Source: Streptomyces alanosinicus (GTDB lineage Bacteria; Actinomycetota; Actinomycetes; Streptomycetales; Streptomycetaceae). From it: a stretch of DNA of 64,000 nucleotides. The notes below the pieces were generated by a model. That model was not told the origin of the DNA. It saw only the letters and a program-made list of their open reading frames with translations, and searched no databases. Every line of letters begins with the position of its first letter. Positions within the stretch are counted from its first letter, which is position 1. The stretch lies in contig NZ_BMVG01000006.1 in the NCBI RefSeq assembly GCF_014650595.1, positions 62,001-126,000 of the forward strand, given 5' to 3'. Shown here piece after piece: positions 23,228-31,384 of the stretch. The position numbers and the translations under genes were made by a program.

Positions 23228-25582
23228 TCAGAGGGGCTGGGCGGACGGGGCGAGCGGCTCATCCGCCGAAGGCCCGAGCATCAGATGCTTCAGGAGCTCC
23301 TCCCGAGAGCGGACGACGGCGTCCGCGTACTCGCGGTGCAGCACAGCCTGCCTGCGCAGAAGCGCGCTCACTCGGACGATCTCCTGCTGCTCCGACATCG
23401 ACGGGAAGCGGACCGGCAGATGGCCGAGGGCATCGCGGCTGAGCGAAGGGGCGGCGGTGGCCTCTGCGCGGTTCCGCATCCACTGCATGCTGTGCGGCAG
23501 CGAAAGGTGGTCCACGAGGAAACCCGGATCCACCCCGACGCCCTCACGCACGCGCAACCGGACCAGGTTGGTACTGAAGAGCCATCCCTCCTGCTCCGGC
23601 TCCACCAGTGCGGGCGGACGAAGCTCCCCCGTCCGGACGCAGACGACGTCCCCGGCCGTCAGCCTGAAGTTGGCGAGCTCCTGGGCCTTCTCGCGGAAGG
23701 CCTGCTCTTGCTCGAGGAACAGGATCCTCCCGCCCTCCAACTGACGGGGGAAGATCACAGGCACTTCGCCCCCCGGCGACCGGTCGGCCCTGCCGAGACG
23801 GGTGTAGGAGGGGCCCGGCTGAATCTCACACAGCTCGGCCAGCCGAACTTCCGTCCAACCTGGCGGCAGCGGGCCCGGGGCCCCTCGCACGCCCATGAGC
23901 GAGGACCAGGCGAGGCCGGCGGCATCTGCGTCCGCCTCCTGCACCAGGCGACCGAGCCGGACGGCCTCCCCGTGAGTCCGGATCAATTCCTCGCGAGCGG
24001 GCTGGGCAGCAGACAGAGACTCCGGAATGTGATCCATGGGACTCAAGGAGTAGCCGGACTCAACGAACGCTCCCCGCGACACCAAGGTCGTGTGGGGACA
24101 TGACTCGCTGTGCGCGACCGAGCCCAGCGCAGGTCCGAACAGCCACGGCCTCACGACCTCCAGGATGGCACCGAGTCCGTCGTCGCCGACCACGTTCCTT
24201 CTGCCCGTCCCGGTGCCGAGATGCCGGGCGTCCACCAGGAGTACCTCGGGACGCGGAGTCTTGTTGCGCCGGAGGCACCACAGAGCAACCGGCACCGGAG
24301 TGGCGGAGAACAGCCGGGGCGGCAAGGCCACGACACACTCGACCGCACCACGCTCGATCAGGTTACGCCGGATCTCCCGTTCGGCGGTGTTGACCGAATT
24401 GCCCGCCTTTACCGGCATCACCATGATGGCTCGCCCGCCTGGTTTGAGCGCGTTCAACACATGCTGCACCCAGGCCAGGTTGTCGTTGCCCTGGGGCGGC
24501 GCGCCGAACTCCCAGACGCCGTGCGCTCGCTCCGCCCCCGCGGTGTCGCTCATGTTGAACGGCGGATTCGTCAGCACCACGTCGGCAAAGCCGGAGCGAG
24601 CCCCCTCGGATGCCCACGGCATGGCCCGGGAACTGCGAAGGACCGCTGGTGCGCCGTGCAGCGCGATGTTCATCCCGGCGAACCGCAGCGTGTCCCTCCG
24701 TGGACTCTCACCGTGGAGCGTGGTTCCGGGCCCGACGGTGCCGCGCCGCACCGCCACCGCAGCCAGCATCTCCCCGCCCCGCACGTACGGGTCGTAGACC
24801 GATGCGTTCTTCTGTCCCGCCCCCAGTGCCAGTTCCACGGCCAGCCGTACGACCCCCCGCGGGGTGAAAAACTCTTCACTCCGCAAGCCGGCACGGTCCT
24901 CGTACTGGTCAAGGATGAGACGGAATGCCCCTCTCGGTAGTTTCACCGTGAGCCTCACGACTCCCACCAGGTCGCGGTAGGAACGGGGTTCGAGCCGCAT
25001 CAGGCTCTCCCGCATCCCTGGCGGCACCCCATGCCGGCGCAGCTCCCTGTCAGCGACGGCACCGATGCACGCAAGCAACCCCGCCATGTGCTCTGCGCCC
25101 GTTCCCTTCGTCGCAGCGTCCTCCACATCTCGCCACGCTGCCGGGGCGGTCTCCCGGAGAAACACGAGAGACACAATCAGGCTGAGGAAGTCCAGCATTG
25201 AGGCCGACCCGCGCACACGATCCGCGTGCGCGCCCATGAGCTCGTTCACCAGCACCATGCCGGTGACGGGGTCTCCTTCTACGCCCCGCACTCCGGGCTC
25301 GATCTGCGTCGGGACCTGCACGAAACCCTGCTGCTCAAGGATCCGGACCCGGTATGTCGTCCCCACCGTTTCGCCGGGTCGCAACTGGCTTCGCGGGACG
25401 GTGCGCGCGCCCAACCAATCCAACACCTCGGAGAGGTGGAAGTATTCGGCGCCACCGGATCGCACCGGGGTGGGGAAGTCACCGTGCCGCTTCTCCCAGG
25501 TGGTGACGGTCGGGCGGGCGACTCCTGCTTGCGCAGCGAGTTCCGCACGGCTGATCAACGGATCCCGCTTGTCTAACCCCAT
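23228..25582 (-). CDS. HTH / N6-adenine DNA methylase / specificity-domain fusion
   Basis: 784 residues from ATG 25582 (ribosome-binding site AAGGAG 10 bases upstream). Residues 9-50 form a helix-turn-helix (ISRAELAAQAGVARPTVTTW). The HsdM-like methylase core spans about 190-480, with motif I as DPYVRGGEML near 262 (usually DPxCGSGGML, so altered) and motif IV NPPF near 339. From about 572 (PPGWTEVRLAELCEI) runs a type I specificity domain with the usual coiled-coil end. No restriction subunit is nearby. It could mark specific sites on its own or act within an undescribed defence or epigenetic system. A palindrome upstream may let the HTH regulate its own gene. Confidence 0.88.
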   Translation of the reverse strand: MGLDKRDPLISRAELAAQAGVARPTVTTWEKRHGDFPTPVRSGGAEYFHLSEVLDWLGARTVPRSQLRPGETVGTTYRVRILEQQGFVQVPTQIEPGVRGVEGDPVTGMVLVNELMGAHADRVRGSASMLDFLSLIVSLVFLRETAPAAWRDVEDAATKGTGAEHMAGLLACIGAVADRELRRHGVPPGMRESLMRLEPRSYRDLVGVVRLTVKLPRGAFRLILDQYEDRAGLRSEEFFTPRGVVRLAVELALGAGQKNASVYDPYVRGGEMLAAVAVRRGTVGPGTTLHGESPRRDTLRFAGMNIALHGAPAVLRSSRAMPWASEGARSGFADVVLTNPPFNMSDTAGAERAHGVWEFGAPPQGNDNLAWVQHVLNALKPGGRAIMVMPVKAGNSVNTAEREIRRNLIERGAVECVVALPPRLFSATPVPVALWCLRRNKTPRPEVLLVDARHLGTGTGRRNVVGDDGLGAILEVVRPWLFGPALGSVAHSESCPHTTLVSRGAFVESGYSLSPMDHIPESLSAAQPAREELIRTHGEAVRLGRLVQEADADAAGLAWSSLMGVRGAPGPLPPGWTEVRLAELCEIQPGPSYTRLGRADRSPGGEVPVIFPRQLEGGRILFLEQEQAFREKAQELANFRLTAGDVVCVRTGELRPPALVEPEQEGWLFSTNLVRLRVREGVGVDPGFLVDHLSLPHSMQWMRNRAEATAAPSLSRDALGHLPVRFPSMSEQQEIVRVSALLRRQAVLHREYADAVVRSREELLKHLMLGPSADEPLAPSAQPL

Positions 25583-26008
25583 CGCGCAGTGCTCCTTCGT
25601 CCATGCCTGTGCTGACATCCAGAACGCTAGGGATGCAGTGTCTGGGCGTCCACTGCGCATGACGAATGCGCAATGACAGTGCGGCAGCCGCCACAGGGAG
25701 CCTCACACGGCTTAGAGCCAGGAAATAGCTGAACAAATTCCCCCATCACTCTCTAACTTGCACCTCCCCGCCTCCGCTCAGTGGACATGAGGGTTAGCAG
25801 ATGCCCATGCCATGACCCCGCCCACTGCACAGGGCGCATGCACGACAGCCGAGGCAGCGGAGAAATCAGGAAAGTGGCCATTATCGGGCAAGACCTGCCA
25901 CATTTCGATCAGCCGGCCTCAGGGGCAGCCCACACCTGCAATGCTCCGAGACAGGACAGACGGACTTAGGCCAGCTACAACCTTTTTGGAACCGGAGGGA
26001 TTCCGTCC
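25583..26008. other. Divergent intergenic region between the methylase and DGQHR genes
   Basis: 426 bases, less GC-rich than its surroundings. It contains the palindrome at 25654-25672. A GGAGG ribosome-binding site lies about 12 bases before ATG 26009. Short open frames exist (for example 25781-25969) but lack support. Confidence 0.55.
25654..25672. promoter_or_regulatory. Putative operator of the methylase gene
   Basis: Inverted repeat TGCGCAT-GACGA-ATGCGCA, 72 bases upstream of the methylase start. It is a likely site for the protein's own N-terminal HTH; that is inference. Confidence 0.5.
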
Positions 26009-26923
26009 ATGCGCACCGAGACGATGACGGTCACGCCTGACATCTGCACCAACTGGATGAAAAACAGGGTCTGCAACCGTGTGCCGTTGCGTAGTTACAA
26101 CGTCGAGAAGTTCCGGGAGATCCTGCGGGCCGGACAATTCCGGACGACTCATCAAGGCTTCGCACTGGACTTGCACGGTTGCCTTATCGACGGACAGCAT
26201 CGAGCACAGGCCATCATCGACACGGGAGTCTCCGTGACCGCACAGGTCACATATGACCTCGAACCAGATGCCTTCGCCGCCATCGACGGGGGCCGCGTAC
26301 GGACTGCGGGCGACCACGTGGCCAAGGCATCCGGCATGGCGCAGAACAACGCCAACTACTACGGTGCGACGCTGAAGATCCTGCGTAATCGAGCCGAGGG
26401 CCTGCACTGGACCCGTTGGACCACGGGCAAAATCACGGCTGCCGAGGTTCCCGCCCTCATGGCGTCCTGGCCCATCCCGGAATCCCGCATCAACTACATG
26501 CTCGCGAAGGGGCGTCAGTGCCATGCCAGCGGCACGGGACTGCTCATCAGCCACCAGATCATCCTGGAGAAGTGGCCCGAGCACGTCGCCAAGCTCTTCT
26601 TCGGAGGCATCGGTGACGCAAGTCGCGAGTACGTCGGCAAGGATCCCCGGGCCGTTTACACGAACACCATGCTCAACGTGAACAAGGGCGTCATCAGCAG
26701 GGACAGCGTCCAACAGTCGGCACAAGCAATCAAGGCCTTCAACGCGCTCATCGCAGGTGAGACCATCGGCACCCTGAAGAAGATGAAGATGGGCGGCGTC
26801 AAGGTGGTGCGTAACCGCGAGACCGGCGAGGAGATGGAGCAACAGTACCTCGCAGATCGCTACCCCAGCGTCATCGACGTACAGGATGTCAGCCAGAACT
26901 GGCCACACGTCACAGACCACTAG
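26009..26923 (+). CDS. DGQHR-motif (ParB/sulfiredoxin-fold-like) protein
   Basis: 304 residues. Around residue 50 it reads GFALDLHGCLIDGQHRAQAII, and then FAAIDGGRVRTAGDH. The DGQHR motif is shared with ParB-like and sulfiredoxin-fold domains in plasmid, phage and DNA-modification genes. The remaining 200 residues are Lys/Arg-rich with no recognised domain, and no HTH or nuclease motif is evident. It is transcribed divergently from the methylase. The lower GC and different codon use from nearby core genes suggest transfer, perhaps from a phage or plasmid. The enzymatic role is unknown. Confidence 0.7.
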   Translation: MRTETMTVTPDICTNWMKNRVCNRVPLRSYNVEKFREILRAGQFRTTHQGFALDLHGCLIDGQHRAQAIIDTGVSVTAQVTYDLEPDAFAAIDGGRVRTAGDHVAKASGMAQNNANYYGATLKILRNRAEGLHWTRWTTGKITAAEVPALMASWPIPESRINYMLAKGRQCHASGTGLLISHQIILEKWPEHVAKLFFGGIGDASREYVGKDPRAVYTNTMLNVNKGVISRDSVQQSAQAIKAFNALIAGETIGTLKKMKMGGVKVVRNRETGEEMEQQYLADRYPSVIDVQDVSQNWPHVTDH

Positions 26924-26941
26924 CAACGCTTCGCCGGGTTG

Positions 26942-26967
26942 ATTGATCCTGAGTACTCAGGATCAAT
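26942..26967. terminator. 26-bp perfect palindrome, probable terminator
   Basis: The half-site ATTGATCCTGAGT is followed directly by its exact complement, centred on AGTACT, 18 bases after the stop at 26923. As RNA it makes a tight hairpin; as DNA it could also be a protein-binding site. Confidence 0.6.
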
Positions 26968-27276
26968 ATGGCGCCGTGGGAATCCGGGGCAGTTCAAGCA
27001 CCTCCGACTATCCGCGGAGCAGCTGCGAAGCCTGCAGCTCAATCGACCGGAAGATGTCTAAGGAGTCTCATCGCTACGAAGAGCACCTATCCACGCCCGT
27101 CCGTGCATGCGCCGGCAAGGATAGACGGCATGCCGTGACGGAGTCGCCCTCGGCAGGATGGGCAGGCCGGGAAAGCACGCGCCATGGCCTTCCTCGGTGG
27201 CCCACGCCCCGCCACAGCCGGCCGACCTCAGGCGGCGACTGGGATGGGCTTTGACACCTGGAGCATCGTGGACTCT
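26968..27276. other. Non-coding tail of the island
   Basis: 309 bases with no credible gene. Positions 27200-27276 resemble the region upstream of the antitoxin at 22344. Confidence 0.5.
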
Positions 27277-27351
27277 ATGGCGACCAAGAAGGTGACAGTG
27301 ACGAACCCCGCGGATCTCCTCGACGAGATCCGCGCGGACGCGGCTGCCTCA
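27277..27351 (+). pseudogene. Truncated duplicate of the RHH antitoxin
   Basis: MATKKVTVTNPADLLDEIRAD matches the first 21 residues encoded at 22344, with an IPE-to-NPA change. Homology stops 11 bases before the right attachment-like site, so the copy was cut at the island boundary. Confidence 0.8.
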
Positions 27352-27361
27352 AAGTCGCCGG

Positions 27362-27396
27362 CACCCCCTCACGAGTTCGAATCTCGCACGCTCCGC
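27362..27396. repeat. Right attachment-like site (tRNA-Ser 3' end copy)
   Basis: Matches 13523-13557 through the T-arm. Differences sit at the acceptor end (CACGCTCCGC instead of TATCCTCCGC). No rest of a tRNA is present. Confidence 0.6.
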
Positions 27397-27421
27397 CTCA
27401 GCCCACCAGGGCAGTCGAGGG

Positions 27422-29200
27422 CTACCCCGTCACCCGCACCGCCGTCGATACCGTCACCTGGTCCAGTTCTGACACCCGGACCGTCGCCTTCATCGTCCAG
27501 GTGCCCGGGAGGGGGAGGTCGAAGGCGTCGGTGGCCCAGTAGCCGCCGTGGTCGGTGACCCTGGTGTCGAGGGGGCCGATGCGGCGGTCGCGGAGGGTGA
27601 GAGTGATGCGGAGTTCGGGGACCGTGGACAGGCCGCCGTCGGGGCCGTAGACGACCGCCTGGACGGAGGTCCGGCCCACGCGGCCCGGGTCCAGGGTGAT
27701 CTGGACCCTGCCGTGGCCGCCGGGGGTGCCGAGGGCGAAGGGGATCGTGGTGACGGAGGCCGTCGGGATGCCCGCCGTGGGCGTCCCGGACTGTGCCGCC
27801 TCCTCGGCCGTGCGGCCAGGCACCGTGCTCGTGAGCAGGGTCGTCAGGGCCAGTACGACCACGCCGACGGCCGCCTCCGCCAGCACCGAGCGGCGCAGGG
27901 ACTCGAAGGGGGGTTCCGGGGGCGTGGGCGCGGCGGTGGGCTCCGGGGGGAGCGCGGGGCCGGTCGCCGGTTCGGGGACGCGGGCGGCGGGCGCCGACGC
28001 GGTCGCCTCGGCCCTGACCGCGCGGGTCGTCCAGGCGCGGGAGCAGGCCGCTGCCAGCAGGAGTGCGGTGACCGCGGCGAGTTTGGTCAGCAGGGTGCGG
28101 CCGTACGTCGTGTCCGTGAGCGCCTGCCAGGAACCGAGGCCCCGCCAGGACTGGTAGACGCCGGTCAGGACCAGGACCGCCACCGACGCGAAGGCCAGGC
28201 GGGAGAAGCGCGCCACCGTCGTGAGGGAGGTGCGGCCGAGCGTGCGCAGCAGACAGGCCAGGCCGCCGAGCCAGACCGACATGGCCAGCAGATGGAGGGT
28301 GGCGGAGGTGATCGCCAGCGGGACCTGGAGGCCCGCCGAGGCGTGTTCGGCCGCCGTCCAGGTCAGGGCGAGGGGGAGGGAGACGGCCGCCGCGATCGCC
28401 AGGGTGGTGCGGCGCGGGAGTCTTCTGCGGCGGGAGCGCAGGACGGCGACGGCGGCCGCGGCGAGGGACAGCAGCGCCAGGCGGGCGAGCAGGAGTTCGC
28501 CGGGGCGGGTCGTCGCCGTACGGGTGAGGGAGGCGAAGGCGAGGGCGTGTGCCGGTGCGGTGCCTTCCTCGTACGGGGCGCGCAGGACGAACAGGGCGGC
28601 CGTCGAGGCCATGAGGGTCCAGGCGGCGGCCAGGACGGGGCCGCGCAGGCGGGCCGTCTTCGGCGGGCGGCAGTACGCCACGAACGCGGCCGTGCCGAGG
28701 ACGAGGGCCACGCAGAGACAGGCGAGCCAGCGGGCGATGTTGTACAGGGCCGCGGTGGCCGGGTTCTCCGTGTCGTCGGGGGCCGGGGCCGCCGCCGTCG
28801 CCGTGCGGCTGCCGACCGAGAAGGTCAGCGCGCCGGACACCGGGTGGCTGTCGGCCGACACCACCCGCCAGGCCACCGTGTAGGTGCCGGTGGCGAGCTT
28901 GGCGGGGAGGGCGGCGCGGGCGGTGTCCGAGCGGCCCGGGGCGTGCTCGGCGGGGCCCGTGCGCAGCCGGTGGTTACGGGGGTCGTAGACACGGAAGGAG
29001 TCGGTGAGCAGGCCGACCGACTCGGTGAAGGTGAGGGTCACCTGTCGCGGGGCGGTTCTGAGGACGGTTCCGTCGGCGGGGTCGGTCGTGCGCAGGGCCG
29101 CGTGGGCCGACGCGGGAGCCGCCGTGCCGAGCAGCAGGAGGAACAGGCCCGCGCAGAGCAGGGCCAGCCGTCCTGCCCGACGGTGTCGGTCGCGCAGCAC
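27422..29200 (-). CDS. CopC/CopD copper resistance fusion (YcnJ-like)
   Basis: 592 residues from GTG 29200, chosen for the ribosome-binding site GGGAGGGGA and a signal peptide (LALLCAGLFLLLLGTAAPASA). After cleavage the mature protein starts HAALRTTDPADG, and the N-terminal His is the CopC Cu(II) ligand. CopC is followed by about eight membrane spans of the CopD domain (residues 160-460), a Pro-rich linker and a C-terminal FixH/YtkA-like beta domain (GRVQITLDPGRVGRTSVQAVV). It is expected to import or sequester copper at the membrane. The gene marks the return to core chromosome after the island. Confidence 0.9.
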   Translation of the reverse strand: MLRDRHRRAGRLALLCAGLFLLLLGTAAPASAHAALRTTDPADGTVLRTAPRQVTLTFTESVGLLTDSFRVYDPRNHRLRTGPAEHAPGRSDTARAALPAKLATGTYTVAWRVVSADSHPVSGALTFSVGSRTATAAAPAPDDTENPATAALYNIARWLACLCVALVLGTAAFVAYCRPPKTARLRGPVLAAAWTLMASTAALFVLRAPYEEGTAPAHALAFASLTRTATTRPGELLLARLALLSLAAAAVAVLRSRRRRLPRRTTLAIAAAVSLPLALTWTAAEHASAGLQVPLAITSATLHLLAMSVWLGGLACLLRTLGRTSLTTVARFSRLAFASVAVLVLTGVYQSWRGLGSWQALTDTTYGRTLLTKLAAVTALLLAAACSRAWTTRAVRAEATASAPAARVPEPATGPALPPEPTAAPTPPEPPFESLRRSVLAEAAVGVVVLALTTLLTSTVPGRTAEEAAQSGTPTAGIPTASVTTIPFALGTPGGHGRVQITLDPGRVGRTSVQAVVYGPDGGLSTVPELRITLTLRDRRIGPLDTRVTDHGGYWATDAFDLPLPGTWTMKATVRVSELDQVTVSTAVRVTG

Positions 29201-29311
29201 CTCGTCCCCTCCCTTCCCCTGTGCCTTCCCCTGTGCCTTCGTCGGGCCTTCGTCGGGCCTCCGTATAGGTACGCGGCGATCGGCCGCGTTGCTCACCAGG
29301 TGCCGCGTTGC

Positions 29312-30115
29312 TCACCAGGTCGGGCGGGCCGAGATGCCGCCGTCCACGGTCAGGTCGTGGCCAGTGATCCAGCCGGCGAGCGGCGAGGCCAGGAAGACGC
29401 AGGCGTCGGCGACGTCCTCGGGGCGGCCGAGACGTCCGGTGGGGGCGGCGGCCAGCCAGCGGCGCACGCCGTCCGGCCAGGCCTGGGCGAGGCCCGGCCG
29501 GTCGATCAGGCCGGGCGAGACGGTGTTGACGCGGATGCCGTCGGGGCCGTACTCCAGGGCGGCCGCGCGGGCGTGCATGACGACCGCCGCCTTGGCGGCG
29601 CTGTAGTGGGCGTGGCCGGCCGCGGGGTGGGCGGCCTCGATGGAGGCGATATGGGTGACGGTGCCGCCGCCGTGCGCCCGCATCGGAGCCACGGCGGCCT
29701 GGGTGCAGGCGAAGACGCTGGTGAGGTCGGTGTCGACGACCGTGCGCCACTCGGCCGCGGTCATCGCGGGCAGGGGCTGCACGGGCTGGACGGCCGCGTT
29801 GTTGACGAGGGCGGTGAGCCGGCCGCCGGACCAGTCCGTCACCTCCCGGACCAGACGGTGGCAGGCGTCCTCGTCCGTCAGGTCCGCCCGGACCACGACC
29901 GCCTCGCCGCCCGACTCCCGGATACGGGACGCCACTTGCCCGGCCGCGTCCACCGCCGTACGGCAGTGCACGGCCACCGCGGCGCCGTGCTCGGCGAAGC
30001 GCAGCGCGATGGCCCGGCCGATGCCACCGCTCGCGCCGGTCACCAGGGCGGTCTGCCCGTGCAGAAGTGCGCGGAGCTTCTCGGGGTGGTTCATGGGGTG
30101 GTTCATGGGCGGCAC
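29312..30115 (-). CDS. Short-chain dehydrogenase/reductase
   Basis: 267 residues. The Rossmann motif TGASGGIG lies near 25, NNAAVQPV follows, and the catalytic Ser and YSAAK come next, so it is a classical SDR, probably NADP(H)-dependent. The C-terminal GHDLTVDGGISARPTW is typical of the FabG-like group. Starts are possible at 30115, 30106 and 30094 because MNHP is repeated. The reading frame overlaps the end of the cupin gene, so the two are co-translated. The substrate is unknown. Confidence 0.9.
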   Translation of the reverse strand: MPPMNHPMNHPEKLRALLHGQTALVTGASGGIGRAIALRFAEHGAAVAVHCRTAVDAAGQVASRIRESGGEAVVVRADLTDEDACHRLVREVTDWSGGRLTALVNNAAVQPVQPLPAMTAAEWRTVVDTDLTSVFACTQAAVAPMRAHGGGTVTHIASIEAAHPAAGHAHYSAAKAAVVMHARAAALEYGPDGIRVNTVSPGLIDRPGLAQAWPDGVRRWLAAAPTGRLGRPEDVADACVFLASPLAGWITGHDLTVDGGISARPTW

Positions 30116-30579
30116 AGCTCCATGATGCGGGCGGCCTCGGACGGGTATCGCGCCGTCAGTTCGTGTGCGTCGCCGTGTTCGTAGTCCGTGTCGGTGAATC
30201 CGGGGGCCATCGTGGTGCCGAAGAGCGTCCAGGCGCCGCCCCCGGCGACCCGTGCGCCCATCCAGGTGCCGGCCGGCACGGTCAGCTGGACGTGCTGGCC
30301 GGACAGCGGGGCGGGGCCGAGCACGGCGGTGCGGGCGGTGCCGTCGGGGGCGAGCAGCAGGAGCTGGAGCGGGTCGCCGAGGTAGAAGTGCCAGATCTCG
30401 TCGGTGGGCAGGCGGTGCAGGGCGGAGAAGTCGTCCGCGGTGAGCAGGACGACGATGGCCGAGCCCTCGGGGTGGCCGTCCGGGCGCGCGGGCCCCATCC
30501 AGGTGCGCCGGTACAGGCCGCCTTCGCGGGGGAGCGGTTCGAGTCCGTAGTGCGCGATCAGCTCTTCGGGCGTCGTCAT
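30103..30579 (-). CDS. Cupin_5 (DUF985) family protein
   Basis: 158 residues, a single small beta-barrel with LPTDEIWHFYLGDPLQLLLL and GTTMAPGFTDTDYEHGDAHEL. DUF985 proteins resemble epimerase-type cupins with no settled reaction. The ATG at 30579 has a TAGCCT -10-like hexamer 7 bases upstream and no Shine-Dalgarno sequence, so translation is probably leaderless. It overlaps the SDR gene downstream, suggesting a joint small-molecule step. Confidence 0.88.
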   Translation of the reverse strand: MTTPEELIAHYGLEPLPREGGLYRRTWMGPARPDGHPEGSAIVVLLTADDFSALHRLPTDEIWHFYLGDPLQLLLLAPDGTARTAVLGPAPLSGQHVQLTVPAGTWMGARVAGGGAWTLFGTTMAPGFTDTDYEHGDAHELTARYPSEAARIMELCRP

Positions 30580-30604
30580 CCGACGAAGGCTAGAGGAAGG
30601 AAGG

Positions 30605-30785
30605 CTAGGGCCTGTTGCGAAAGTCCCGTCGTCCGCCCGGAGGGCGGGCCGAGCGGCGTCTGGTGCGTGCTCTCGGCGTGCTGGGCGGAAGCCCTCGTAC
30701 TGGTTGTACGTGGGCTTTCGGCCGGTGCGGCGAGAGGGCGTGCCGGGCGTCGCGACAGGGCGAACGTTGCCTGTTGGGGCACTAG
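30605..30785. mobile_element. MITE-like palindromic element, copy 2
   Basis: 181 bp bounded by CTAG at each end and forming a long imperfect hairpin centred near 30702 (GGAAGCCCTCGTAC opposite GTACGTGGGCTTTC). Its left 66 bp closely match the left end of the element at 48687-48955. The right boundary supplies the TAG stop of the acyltransferase gene. Confidence 0.65.
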
Positions 30786-31384
30786 TCGCCCGGCAGGGCC
30801 ACCGTGCGGGGCAGGAAGGCGAGTTGGGCGTGCTTCCGGGGGAGGTGGACGTCGGGCAGGTCCACCTCGGGCAGGACGACCGCCGGGCCGCGCACGAAGC
30901 CCTCGCGCTCGAAGCGGGCGATCGCCCGGGTGTTGCGGATGTCCGGGTCGACGACGAGCCGCTGCCGGTCCAGGGTGCGCAGCGCGTACGTCGTCATCGC
31001 GGCCAGCAGCGCGGACGCCCAGCCGGGGCGCCCGCCCGCGGGGCCGGCGGGGGCGAGCAGGACGTGGACGCCGAGGTCGCCGGGGAGTACGTCGTAGCAC
31101 TCGCCGACCCGGTCCGCGGCCGGTTCGTACGTCTGGAGCAGGGCCGCCGGGGCGTCGTCCCGGGTGACGAGGAGGGCGTGATGGGTGTCGAGGCCGGCCA
31201 TGTGGGTGTAGATCTCGGCGACCTCGTCCCGGGTGAGGCCGGTCATGCCCCAGAAGACGGCGCGTTCCTCGCTCACCCAGCGGTGGATCACGTCCGCGTC
31301 GCCGGCCGGGTCGAGGGGCCGGATGCGGACGGTGCCGAAGCCGGGGACGTGCTGTTCGTAGAGGTGGGCGCGGGGGTCGGTCAT
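30782..31384 (-). CDS. Siderophore-type GNAT acyltransferase
   Basis: 200 residues of the hydroxamate acyltransferase (IucB/AlcB/DesC-like) group. RWVSEERAVFWGMTGLT near the N-terminus, then YDVLPGDLGVHVLLAP and RLVVDPDIRNTRAIARFEREGF, are the usual marks. These enzymes acylate N-hydroxylated diamines during siderophore synthesis. The ATG at 31384 overlaps the stop of the penicillin amidase, so the pair is one operon under the iron box at 33680. I recall a similar amidase/acyltransferase pair (desG/desH) reported with aryl-capped desferrioxamines; that assignment is by analogy. Confidence 0.85.
   Translation of the reverse strand: MTDPRAHLYEQHVPGFGTVRIRPLDPAGDADVIHRWVSEERAVFWGMTGLTRDEVAEIYTHMAGLDTHHALLVTRDDAPAALLQTYEPAADRVGECYDVLPGDLGVHVLLAPAGPAGGRPGWASALLAAMTTYALRTLDRQRLVVDPDIRNTRAIARFEREGFVRGPAVVLPEVDLPDVHLPRKHAQLAFLPRTVALPGD

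Larger units (their letters stand above)
13523..27396. mobile_element. Accessory island integrated at tRNA-Ser(GGA), integrase lost
   Basis: The 35-bp 3' end of tRNA-Ser (13523-13557) recurs imperfectly at 27362-27396, including an uninterrupted match through the T-arm (CCCCTCACGAGTTCGAATCT). Between them lies about 13.9 kb of accessory genes: two PIN/RHH loci (one decayed), SNF2 plus SWIM, a WYL/helicase-like gene, a DNA methylase and a DGQHR protein. Core genes (dnaX side, copC side) resume outside. No recombinase or replication gene is visible, so the element is either immobile or moved in trans. Part of the match is the conserved T-arm, which lowers certainty. Confidence 0.65.

Noticed and set aside
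27362..27396. A second complete tRNA gene at the right island edge
   Set aside because: Only the 3' third of a tRNA is present; no acceptor 5' strand, D-arm or anticodon arm precedes it.
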